DNA from: Flavobacteriales bacterium | GTDB taxonomy: Bacteria > Bacteroidota > Bacteroidia > Flavobacteriales_E > Vicingaceae | Length of the DNA: 64,000 nt | Assembly (NCBI GenBank): GCA_002706365.1 | Contig: PALM01000045.1 | Coordinates: 36,200 to 100,199 of the forward strand | Reading direction: 5' to 3' | Shown here: one piece after another, positions 8,258 to 16,038 of the stretch | How the letters are laid out: each line of letters starts with the position of its first letter | Numbering within the stretch: the stretch's first letter is position 1 | Position numbers and translations under genes: made by a program | The notes under the pieces: model-generated | The model's input: only the letters and a program-made list of their open reading frames with translations | Told to the model about the DNA's origin: nothing | Database searches by the model: none

Positions 8258-10054
8258 TTAGCGGAAGTAATCGTAGACTGCTTTCGCTCTGCTTGGCGGC
8301 AGAACTACCTTTAATTCATCAAGACTTGCTTCTTTAATTCGCTTTACCGATTTAAAATGCGACAATAACTCTTGAGTTGAATTCGCACCAATTCCTTTGA
8401 TCTCAGACAGCTCGGTTTTGATGCTAGATGCCGACCTTTTGTTTCTATGATGCTTGATTCCAAAGCGGTGAGCTTCATTTCTAAGGTGCTGGATCACCTT
8501 CAAACTTTCGCTTTTCTTATCCAGAAATAGCGGATACTTATCTCCTGGATAGAAGATCTCTTCCAACCTTTTGGCGATTCCAATTATTGGAATCTTGCCT
8601 CTTAGTCCTAATCTCTCTAGGCTCTTTAGAGCTGAACCTAATTGACCTTTTCCACCATCTATTACAATGAGCTTGGGCAGGTCTTCTCCCTCTTCTAGCA
8701 GTCGCTTGTATCTTCTGTGAACCACTTCTTCCATTGAGGCGAAGTCGTCTGGACCTTCAACCGTTTTTATATTGTAATGGCGGTATTCCTTTTTGGATGG
8801 TTTCGCATCTCTAAAAACTACGCAAGCAGCCACTGGATTACTTCCTTGTATGTTTGAATTGTCGAAACATTCGATGTGGTCGGGGATCTCATTCAATCGC
8901 AGATCCTTTTTGAGGCCTTCCAGAATGCGGGTTGTATGTCTTTCGGGATCTCTTTTTAGTTCTTGCTTTCGCCTTTCAAGCATGAAGTATTTTGCATTGC
9001 GTTCAGATAGTTCAAGCAGCCGTTTCTTGTCGCCCCGCTGAGGTTGATGAAAGTGAATACCCTCAATTTCAAAGTCGGGAAGAAAAGGAACCAAAACCTC
9101 TTTTGAGGTGCTGTTAAAGCGACTTCTCATCTCTGTGATGGCCATTTCAAGAAGCTCTGCATTGCTTTCATCCAGCTTTTTCTTCATTTCTAAAGTGTGG
9201 GCCTGGATAATTGCGCCACTATTTACCTTCATATAATTCACATAAGCCAAATCGTTTTCAGTGACCATACTGAATACATCAACATTGTGAATAGAAGGGT
9301 TAACCACAGTAGATTTTGCCTGGAATTTTTCAATGGCTTCGATCTTATTTTGCAGTTCGGCCGCTCTTTCAAACTCTAAGTTTTCCGAAGCTTGTTTAAT
9401 GTCTGTCTTCAATCTTTTCTTCACCTCATTCACATCTCCTTTGATGATCTTTCGGATCTCATCGATATGCTGGTGATATTCTTCTGCGATTTGCAGTCCT
9501 TCACAAGGGGCTTTGCAGTTTCCTATGTGGAATTCTAGACATCTCTTGAACTTACCAGCTTGTATGTTTTCTTCAGAGAGTAAATAGGAACAGGTTCTCA
9601 ACTTGTAGGTCTTTCTAACCAGGTCGAGAATGGTGTTCATGATCTTCACTGAGGCATATGGACCATAATATTCAGAGCCATCTTCTATTAAAGTTCTGGT
9701 CTTGAATACTCTGGGAAAGCGCTCCTTTTTAATGCAGATCCAAGGGTAGGTCTTATCGTCTTTTAACATCACATTATAGCGCGGCTGATGCTTCTTGATC
9801 AGGCTGTTCTCTAATAGCAATGCATCAAGTTCGGTCTCTGTGATGATGTATTTGATGTCGGCTATCTTGCTCACCATCAATCGAGTACGACCGCTTTTTG
9901 AACTGTCGTTCGTGAAGTAAGAAGACACCCGATTCTTCAGGTTTTTGGCCTTTCCTATATAAAGGTACCTTTGCTCTTTATCGAAGTATTGGTAAATTCC
10001 TGCTTTGTTAGGCGCAGCCTGAATCTTTTGACGAATATGATCGAAGGAAGGCAT
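8258..10054 (-). CDS. uvrC: Excinuclease ABC subunit C
   Basis: A 598-residue dual-incision nuclease of nucleotide excision repair. The N-terminal GIY-YIG domain has 'AGIYQYF' (residues 18-24) and 'LYIGKAKNLKNRVSSYF' (31-47). A UVR motif sits around residues 203-240 ('ENLEFERAAELQNKIEAIE'). The C-terminal RNase H-like nuclease has 'IECFDNSNIQGSNPVAACV' and 'VIDGGKGQLGSA', with 'RNEAHRFGIKHHRNKR' after it. The last 60 residues form a helix-hairpin-helix ('IKGIGANSTQELLSHF'). All parts are intact and of normal length. Confidence 0.97.
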   Translation of the reverse strand: MPSFDHIRQKIQAAPNKAGIYQYFDKEQRYLYIGKAKNLKNRVSSYFTNDSSKSGRTRLMVSKIADIKYIITETELDALLLENSLIKKHQPRYNVMLKDDKTYPWICIKKERFPRVFKTRTLIEDGSEYYGPYASVKIMNTILDLVRKTYKLRTCSYLLSEENIQAGKFKRCLEFHIGNCKAPCEGLQIAEEYHQHIDEIRKIIKGDVNEVKKRLKTDIKQASENLEFERAAELQNKIEAIEKFQAKSTVVNPSIHNVDVFSMVTENDLAYVNYMKVNSGAIIQAHTLEMKKKLDESNAELLEMAITEMRSRFNSTSKEVLVPFLPDFEIEGIHFHQPQRGDKKRLLELSERNAKYFMLERRKQELKRDPERHTTRILEGLKKDLRLNEIPDHIECFDNSNIQGSNPVAACVVFRDAKPSKKEYRHYNIKTVEGPDDFASMEEVVHRRYKRLLEEGEDLPKLIVIDGGKGQLGSALKSLERLGLRGKIPIIGIAKRLEEIFYPGDKYPLFLDKKSESLKVIQHLRNEAHRFGIKHHRNKRSASSIKTELSEIKGIGANSTQELLSHFKSVKRIKEASLDELKVVLPPSRAKAVYDYFR

Positions 10055-10138
10055 AAGGCAAAATTACGCAGCAAAGTTTCACCATAAGTCGAACATTTTT
10101 AGTTCATTAGCGTTGTTAGATAATATCAAGCTTTAATA

Positions 10139-11008
10139 ATGGGAAAGTACTCAATCAAGGAGTTGGAAAGTTTGTCGGGAATTAAAGCGCATACCCTGCG
10201 AATCTGGGAGAAAAGATTTAATCTTCTCAATCCGGAACGAACAGACACCAACATAAGATATTATTCTGATGAGGATCTAAGGAAGATTCTCAACGTTTCG
10301 TTATTGACGACGAATGGAGTGCGTATTTCTGAGGTTGCTTCATTTAGCGATGAGGAATTGAAGAATGCTGTTCTCGAGATCAATGATGAAGATGTCTTGA
10401 ATCGAAAAAGAGTGAATGACCTCATCATGGTCATGAGCGATTTCGACGAGTCTAGATTCCATAAGCTTTTCAACAAATACGTGAAGGAACTAGGTTTTGA
10501 AAAGGCCTTTACCGATGTTATTCACCCCTACCTCGAAAAAGTAGGGATTCTTTGGCTTTCCGGAGAAATTCAAGCTACACAAGAGCACTTAGTTACAAGC
10601 CTGATCCGATCCAAACTAATAGCCGAAATTGAAGCTATTGATTTCCCATGCGAAGCAAAGAAATCTGCCTTACTTTTTCTTCCAGAAGGAGAGTTTCATG
10701 AGTTAGGTCTCTTATTCTTCAACTATCTGTTGAGGAAAGCAGGTGTTAAAGTATACTATCTAGGGCAATCTACACCAGTTTCACAAACCGTTGAATTTGT
10801 GAATTCATGTCAGCCAGACTTGGTGCTTACTTATAGCATCATAAAAAGCAAAAGGGATATTGAAGAGTTTTTAGAGCAGCTAGAGTACTGCAAATGCAAG
10901 AAAACTGTCTATGTTGAGAACAAGCATCAGTCTTACTTAAAGATCAATTATCCCGCTCATATTAGTAAGGTGAACAATTACAAGGAAATTCTTTCCCACC
11001 TCAACTAA
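10139..11008 (+). CDS. carH: MerR-family regulator with B12-binding domain (CarH/LitR-like photoreceptor)
   Basis: A 289-residue regulator. A MerR DNA-binding domain (residues 3-70, 'YSIKELESLSGIKAHTLRIWEKRF') is followed by a helical cap (about 90-165) and a cobalamin-binding Rossmann domain (about 175-289). It carries the W-x9-EH motif of light-sensing CarH proteins: W139, E149, H150. It also has the E-x-H-x-x-G cobalamin motif E185, H187, G190, where the His should be the lower axial ligand. Known CarH proteins bind adenosylcobalamin in the dark, tetramerise and repress carotenoid genes until light breaks the Co-C bond. The residue after W139 is Leu140, where Thermus CarH has His132, which caps cobalt after photolysis. 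It stands just upstream of an ECF sigma gene and crtIB. Confidence 0.82.
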   Translation: MGKYSIKELESLSGIKAHTLRIWEKRFNLLNPERTDTNIRYYSDEDLRKILNVSLLTTNGVRISEVASFSDEELKNAVLEINDEDVLNRKRVNDLIMVMSDFDESRFHKLFNKYVKELGFEKAFTDVIHPYLEKVGILWLSGEIQATQEHLVTSLIRSKLIAEIEAIDFPCEAKKSALLFLPEGEFHELGLLFFNYLLRKAGVKVYYLGQSTPVSQTVEFVNSCQPDLVLTYSIIKSKRDIEEFLEQLEYCKCKKTVYVENKHQSYLKINYPAHISKVNNYKEILSHLN

Positions 11009-11078
11009 GGATTATGTCCTCAAAATCAATCACTTAAATCTTTGTTTAAGAAATATTATAAAAAAACAAACAAAAATA

Positions 11079-11109
11079 TTTGCATGTATATACATATTGT
11101 TTAACTTTG
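11079..11109 (+). promoter_or_regulatory. Promoter of the ECF sigma/crt operon with palindromic operator in the spacer
   Basis: A TTTG minus-33 element (11079-11082) and a perfect TAACTTTG minus-7 box (11102-11109) are separated by 19 nt, 25 nt before the sigma-factor ATG. The spacer contains the perfect 12-bp palindrome ATGTATATACAT at 11084-11095. A regulator bound there would sit between the two promoter elements, the usual place for MerR-type operators. The adjacent CarH-like gene is the obvious candidate; that link is inference. Confidence 0.7.
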
Positions 11110-11134
11110 GGTCAAATCAGTTAAACATAAAATC

Positions 11135-11638
11135 ATGACTGCAATAGAATTTAACCAGCAATTACTCTCTTATCAAAACCCACTGAAGTATTTCGCATTA
11201 AAGTTAACTGCAGATAATGAAGATGCAGAAGACTTACTGCAAGAGACTTTTCTAAAGGCTCTGAAATACAAGGATAAGTTTCAAGAAAAGACAAACCTTA
11301 AAGCATGGCTCTATACTATAATGAAGAACACCTTCATTAATAATTATAGAAGAGCGGTGAGAAAAAGAACGATCATCGACAATACAGCAGATGATTACTT
11401 TGTGAATTCAACTAAAAAGGAGTCACCGATTTCTCCGGTTTCTGAATACAACTATAAAGAGATCGTAAAAACGATTGATGAATTGAACGACGAGTGCAGA
11501 ATTCCATTTAAGATGCACAATGAAGGATACAAGTACAAAGAGATCGCGGATGAACTAGACATGCCAATTGGCACTGTTAAGAGTAGAATTTTTCTCGCGA
11601 GAAAAAAATTGACTTCTGCGCTTAAAGATTACGCTTAA
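11135..11638 (+). CDS. ECF-type RNA polymerase sigma factor
   Basis: A 167-residue sigma-70 family factor with region 2 (residues 10-75: 'YFALKLTADNEDAEDLLQETFLKALKYKDKF', 'NLKAWLYTIMKNTFINNYRR') and region 4 (about 112-162: 'IPFKMHNEGYKYKEIADELDMPIGTVKSRIFLARKKL'). Region 3 is absent, as in ECF factors. No anti-sigma gene is beside it. It lies between the CarH-like gene and crtI, 9 nt before crtI, so it is probably the first gene of the light-induced operon. It may relay the CarH signal to further promoters, an arrangement comparable in principle to the light-responsive ECF factors of other bacteria. Confidence 0.93.
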   Translation: MTAIEFNQQLLSYQNPLKYFALKLTADNEDAEDLLQETFLKALKYKDKFQEKTNLKAWLYTIMKNTFINNYRRAVRKRTIIDNTADDYFVNSTKKESPISPVSEYNYKEIVKTIDELNDECRIPFKMHNEGYKYKEIADELDMPIGTVKSRIFLARKKLTSALKDYA

Positions 11639-11647
11639 ATTTCAAGC

Positions 11648-13114
11648 GTGGAAAAAAGAATAATCGTCATTGGATCCGGTTTTGCTTCAATGGCAGCTGC
11701 TACCAGTTTAGCTGATAAAGGATATAAGGTAGTAGTTCTAGAAAAAAATGATCAGGCCGGAGGAAGAGCTAGACAATTCAAAACCTCCGGCTTTACTTTT
11801 GACATGGGTCCAAGTTGGTACTGGATGCCAGATGTGTTTGAAAACTACTTTCAAAAGTTTGGCAAGGAGATCAAAGAGCACTACCAATTAGATCGCTTGG
11901 ATCCTTCCTATAAGATATTCTTTGAAGATGAGGAATGGAATATTCCCGCGAATCTAGAAGAACTCAAAGCAGATTTCGAGAAAAGAGAAAAAGGAAGTGC
12001 GGTAAAGCTCGATAAGTTCCTCAAGGAGGCAGAGTACAAATACCGTGTGGGCATGGACGATCTAGTCCATAAACCAAGCAGATCCATTTTGGAATTTGCC
12101 AATTGGAAAGTGATTTCTGGTGTCTTTAAAATGCAATTATTCAGGTCGCTGTCTGCACATGTAAAGCATTATTTCAAAGACGATAAGATTCGTCAACTAT
12201 TGGAGTTTCCAGTCTTGTTTCTAGGCGCGGAACCTTCAAAAACGCCAGCTTTATACAGCCTTATGAACTATGCAGATATCGTTCTGGGAACTTGGTATCC
12301 TCAAGGTGGCATGCATGAGATCGTAAAAGCCATGAAGAAATTGGCCGAAGATAAAGGGGTTGAATTTCGCATGCAATCTGAGGTCAAAGGCTTCGAAATT
12401 GAAGACTCAAAGATCATTGCAGCCAGAACAGATTCCGGTAATATAGAGGCAGATATTTTTGTTTCAGGAGCAGATTACCATCATACCGAAGAATTATTGG
12501 GAGATGATTTTCGCAATTATGATGAGCAATATTGGGACAGCAGGAAAATGGCTCCTTCCTCATTGTTGTTTTACCTAGGAATAGATAGAAAAGTCGATAA
12601 CCTTCTACATCACAACCTCTTTTTTGATGAGGATTTCGATCAACATGCCAAAGAAATCTACGATCAGCCTGATTGGCCAAGCAAACCTCTTTTCTATGTA
12701 TCTGCTCCATCTAAAACAGATAAAACGGTCGCTCCGGAAGGATGCGAGAATCTGTTTCTGCTCATGCCCGTAGCTCCTAATTTGAAGGATGATGAAAGTA
12801 TGCGAGAGAAATACTACGAAATGATGATGGATCGATTGGAAGCACGTTGCGGACATAAGATCAGAGAGCATGTGATCTATAAAAGGTCATATGCACACAG
12901 TGATTTCAAATCCGACTATCATGCATATAAAGGCAATGCATATGGCTTGGCAAACACGCTTAGACAAACGGCTATTCTTAAGCCATCTCTCAAGAGTAAG
13001 AAGCTCAAGAATTTCTATTATACAGGTCAGTTAACCACCCCAGGCCCTGGTGTTCCACCATCATTGATATCAGGCCAGGTTGTGGCAAAAGAAGTAATTA
13101 AACAGCTATCTTAG
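11648..13114 (+). CDS. crtI: Phytoene desaturase
   Basis: A 488-residue FAD-dependent desaturase introducing double bonds into phytoene during carotenoid synthesis. The FAD-binding motif is 'VIGSGFASMAAATSL' followed by 'VVLEKNDQAGGRARQ' (residues 6-45). The C-terminal signature is 'FYYTGQLTTPGPGVPPSLISG', typical of bacterial CrtI. The start is GTG at 11648: there is no ATG before the dinucleotide fold and the GTG is 9 nt after the sigma-factor stop. crtB follows after 4 nt. How many desaturations it carries out, and so the end carotenoid, cannot be told. No crtY, crtZ or crtW is in the window. Confidence 0.95.
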   Translation: MEKRIIVIGSGFASMAAATSLADKGYKVVVLEKNDQAGGRARQFKTSGFTFDMGPSWYWMPDVFENYFQKFGKEIKEHYQLDRLDPSYKIFFEDEEWNIPANLEELKADFEKREKGSAVKLDKFLKEAEYKYRVGMDDLVHKPSRSILEFANWKVISGVFKMQLFRSLSAHVKHYFKDDKIRQLLEFPVLFLGAEPSKTPALYSLMNYADIVLGTWYPQGGMHEIVKAMKKLAEDKGVEFRMQSEVKGFEIEDSKIIAARTDSGNIEADIFVSGADYHHTEELLGDDFRNYDEQYWDSRKMAPSSLLFYLGIDRKVDNLLHHNLFFDEDFDQHAKEIYDQPDWPSKPLFYVSAPSKTDKTVAPEGCENLFLLMPVAPNLKDDESMREKYYEMMMDRLEARCGHKIREHVIYKRSYAHSDFKSDYHAYKGNAYGLANTLRQTAILKPSLKSKKLKNFYYTGQLTTPGPGVPPSLISGQVVAKEVIKQLS

Positions 13115-13118
13115 TGGC

Positions 13119-13955
13119 ATGGAGCAACTGTTTCTCAAAGCTTCCCTGATTAGCAGTCGGGCATTTACCAATACCTACAGTACTTCCTTTTCCCTTGGAA
13201 TCAAAGCACTGGATAAATCCATTCATGAGGCAATATATGCCATTTATGGTTTTGTGAGGGTGGCAGATGAGATCGTTGACACCTTTCACGACCAAAACAA
13301 AGAAAAGCTCATTCATGAGTTCCAAAACGATACATTCAAAGCCATAAATGATGGCTTTAGCACCAATGCTATACTACATAGCTTTCAATGGGCAGTGAAT
13401 CACTATGGGATCGATCACAATCATATCACTGCTTTCTTCGATAGCATGATCATGGATCTGCATAAGACCTCATACAATCGAGAAGAGTATGAGAAATACA
13501 TTTATGGCTCTGCAGAAGTTGTGGGCTTGATGTGTTTGAAAGTCTTTTGTCACCCAAACGATGAGCAATATAAAGCGCTGATTCCACCAGCCAGAAAGCT
13601 CGGATCGGCATTTCAAAAGATCAACTTCCTTCGCGATCTCAAAGCCGATTACTTTGATAAGGGGAGAATGTACTTTCCCAATCTGAGCATTGAAGAATTC
13701 AATGCAACAACTAAGAAAACGATTGAAGCAGAACTTGAAGATGAGTTTGCCGAGGCATTCAAGGGCATCAAAAAGCTGCCCTCAAACTGTAAATTTGGAG
13801 TTTACACGGCTTACACCTACTACCTAGAGCTCTTCAAGAAGATTCGCAAGAAAGATGCAGAGCTTATCAAGAATGAAAGAGTGAGAATCCCCGACCGCAT
13901 GAAGAATTGGCTATTATTGAGGTCAATACTGCGTTACAAGCTAGGATTGATCTAA
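13119..13955 (+). CDS. crtB: Phytoene synthase
   Basis: A 278-residue squalene/phytoene synthase condensing two geranylgeranyl diphosphates to phytoene. Both Asp-rich metal-binding motifs are present: D50-E-I-V-D54 after 'IYAIYGFVRVA', and 'FLRDLKADYFDKGRMYFP' in the second half. Length is normal. The gene lies 4 nt after crtI, so the two are almost surely cotranscribed and translationally linked. The next gene, the SDR at 14003, is 47 nt downstream with no promoter box that I can see, so the operon probably continues through the photolyase. Confidence 0.95.
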   Translation: MEQLFLKASLISSRAFTNTYSTSFSLGIKALDKSIHEAIYAIYGFVRVADEIVDTFHDQNKEKLIHEFQNDTFKAINDGFSTNAILHSFQWAVNHYGIDHNHITAFFDSMIMDLHKTSYNREEYEKYIYGSAEVVGLMCLKVFCHPNDEQYKALIPPARKLGSAFQKINFLRDLKADYFDKGRMYFPNLSIEEFNATTKKTIEAELEDEFAEAFKGIKKLPSNCKFGVYTAYTYYLELFKKIRKKDAELIKNERVRIPDRMKNWLLLRSILRYKLGLI

Positions 13956-14002
13956 AAATCCTAAAACTATAAATCCCTTAGCGTGTTCTAAAAACAAAAA
14001 AG

Positions 14003-14689
14003 ATGAAGAACATTCTTATTGTAGGAGCAAGTAGTGGAATAGGGAAAGAAATTGCCAAACAATTTTTGAATTTAGAAGATTACAATCTAATTCTAGCCTC
14101 ACGTTCAAAACCTGACTTAGAAGGAGATTTCCAATATCGTGAATTGGATGTTATGGGAGAGGTAGACTTGGATCTTCCGGATGAACTTCACGGATTGGTT
14201 TACGCTCCAGGCTCCATAAACCTCAAGCCTTTTCACCGACTTAATGAAGAGGATTTTTTGAATGATTTTCAATTGAATACAATTGGGGCTGTAAAGGTAA
14301 TTCAGACGGCACTGAAGTCTTTGAAAAACTCAAAGAATGCATCCATAGTGCTCTTTAGTACAGTGGCTGTCGGTAATGGATTGAGCTTCCACACGAGTGT
14401 ATCTTCAGCAAAAGGGGCTCTAGAAGGTTTGGGCAGAGCACTATCAGCAGAGCTTGCTCCGCACATTCGAGTGAATATGATTGCGCCTTCATTGACAGAT
14501 ACTCCTCTAGCAGAAAGACTGCTTTCATCAGACGAAAAGCGCAAAGCAAACGCAGAGCGCCATCCGCTTAAGAAAATTGGGACTACTTCAGATATTGCAA
14601 ATGCCGCCAGATATTTGCTAACTGATGAGTCGGCTTGGACAACAGGTCAAACCTTAACTATTGATGGAGGACTCAGCGTAATTCGATAA
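14003..14689 (+). CDS. Short-chain dehydrogenase/reductase-like protein lacking the catalytic Tyr
   Basis: A 228-residue Rossmann protein. The cofactor motif 'VGASSGIGKEI' is at residues 7-17, 'VYAPGS' replaces the NNAG motif, and Ser119 in 'LFSTVAV' matches the catalytic Ser. In the YxxxK position the sequence reads V133-S-S-A-K137, so the Lys is kept but the catalytic Tyr is Val. The C-terminus 'TTGQTLTIDGGLSVIR' is typical of classical SDRs. The photolyase ATG follows after a single base. The substrate is unknown. It may bind NAD(P) without ordinary dehydrogenase activity, or use another proton donor. Confidence 0.88.
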   Translation: MKNILIVGASSGIGKEIAKQFLNLEDYNLILASRSKPDLEGDFQYRELDVMGEVDLDLPDELHGLVYAPGSINLKPFHRLNEEDFLNDFQLNTIGAVKVIQTALKSLKNSKNASIVLFSTVAVGNGLSFHTSVSSAKGALEGLGRALSAELAPHIRVNMIAPSLTDTPLAERLLSSDEKRKANAERHPLKKIGTTSDIANAARYLLTDESAWTTGQTLTIDGGLSVIR

Positions 14690-14690
14690 A

Positions 14691-15998
14691 ATGAGCAAAG
14701 AAAAAGTAAGCGTCTTTTGGTTTCGTAGAGACCTTAGGTTAGACGATAATGTGGGTTTGTATGAAGCACTGAATGGAGAGTTCCCTGTACTTCCAATCTT
14801 CATTTTCGATAGGAACATTCTCGATGATCTTGAAGATAAAGACGATGCCAGACTCAGCTTTATCCACAAACAGCTAGAAGGAATCCAAAGCGAACTAAAA
14901 GGCAAAGGCAGCTCCATACACACATACTATGGACAGCCAATAGAGGTTTTCAAGAAGCTGAGGGATGAATATGAAATTCAAAGCGTTTACGCCAATGAAG
15001 ATTATGAGCCATATGCTCTCCAAAGGGATGAAGAAGTTAGTCAACTCCTAAAGACGAATGGAATTGAATTAAATCTTTACAAAGACCAAGTAATCTTTGC
15101 AAAGGATGAGGTTGTAAAAGACGATGGAGATCCCTATCTGGTATATACACCCTACAGCAAGAAATGGTTGAGTAATCTCAGAGAAGAAGATCTCGAAAGT
15201 AAATCTTCAGCGCTCTATTTTGAGAATTGGGTCCAAACAACTAAAGGAAAGATCATTCCGCTAGAAGAAATGGGCTTTGTGAAAAGTGAGATCGAAATAC
15301 CAAATGCAACATTGTCCGACCACACGCTTGAGATCTATCATAAAGAGAGGGATTATCCTGCAAAAGACAGCACTTCCAGACTGGGGATTCACCTTAGGTT
15401 CGGTACTGTGAGTATTAGAAAGATTGCCAGACATGCTCAAGAGATCAGTGAGGTATTCCTCAAAGAGCTTATCTGGAGAGAGTTTTACATGATGATCCTC
15501 TATAACTTCCCCGAAGTAGTAGAAAACAACTTCAAATCCAAATACGACAGTCTGAAATGGAGGAATAATGAAGCGGATTTTGAGAAATGGAAGCAAGGAA
15601 AAACAGGATTCCCATTGGTTGATGCAGGCATGCGACAACTCAACAAAACCGGCTTTATGCACAATAGGATCCGCATGCTTGTGGCCAGTTTTCTAACCAA
15701 ACACCTTTTAATAGATTGGAGGTGGGGAGAGGCCTATTTTGCGTCTAAACTTCTAGATTATGAATTGGCTTCCAATAATGGGAATTGGCAGTGGGCTGCT
15801 GGAACGGGTGTTGATGCTCAGCCCTATTTCAGGATCTTCAATCCCCATAGTCAGATAAAGAAATTCGACCCAAAAGAGCAGTATATCAAGCGATGGGTGC
15901 CTGAATTCAATACTCCTTCATATGCAGGAGAAATGCTAGAACATAAAGCTGCGCGAGAGCGCGCATTGGAAGCATTTAAAGAGGCGGCAAACAATTAA
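14691..15998 (+). CDS. phrB: Deoxyribodipyrimidine photolyase (class I cryptochrome/photolyase family)
   Basis: A 435-residue flavoprotein that should reverse cyclobutane pyrimidine dimers using blue light. The N-terminal antenna domain opens with 'VSVFWFRRDLRLDDNVGLYEAL'. The C-terminal FAD domain has 'LIWREFYMMILYNFPEVVEN', 'TGFPLVDAGMRQLNKTGFMHNR' and 'LLDYELASNNGNWQWAAGTG', with Trp residues placed as in the electron-transfer triad. Length is slightly short for class I but complete. It is the last gene of the carotenoid/photoprotection operon, 1 nt after the SDR stop. It differs from the DASH cryptochrome at 40187. Confidence 0.93.
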   Translation: MSKEKVSVFWFRRDLRLDDNVGLYEALNGEFPVLPIFIFDRNILDDLEDKDDARLSFIHKQLEGIQSELKGKGSSIHTYYGQPIEVFKKLRDEYEIQSVYANEDYEPYALQRDEEVSQLLKTNGIELNLYKDQVIFAKDEVVKDDGDPYLVYTPYSKKWLSNLREEDLESKSSALYFENWVQTTKGKIIPLEEMGFVKSEIEIPNATLSDHTLEIYHKERDYPAKDSTSRLGIHLRFGTVSIRKIARHAQEISEVFLKELIWREFYMMILYNFPEVVENNFKSKYDSLKWRNNEADFEKWKQGKTGFPLVDAGMRQLNKTGFMHNRIRMLVASFLTKHLLIDWRWGEAYFASKLLDYELASNNGNWQWAAGTGVDAQPYFRIFNPHSQIKKFDPKEQYIKRWVPEFNTPSYAGEMLEHKAARERALEAFKEAANN

Positions 15999-16038
15999 TT
16001 ACCTAGAGCGTATAGCTTGAAATGTCTAACTTTAGGAT

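Noticed and set aside
11009..11134. Cobalamin riboswitch before the carotenoid operon
   Set aside because: The interval is AT-rich with a normal promoter and no B12-box sequence. B12 sensing is better explained by the protein.
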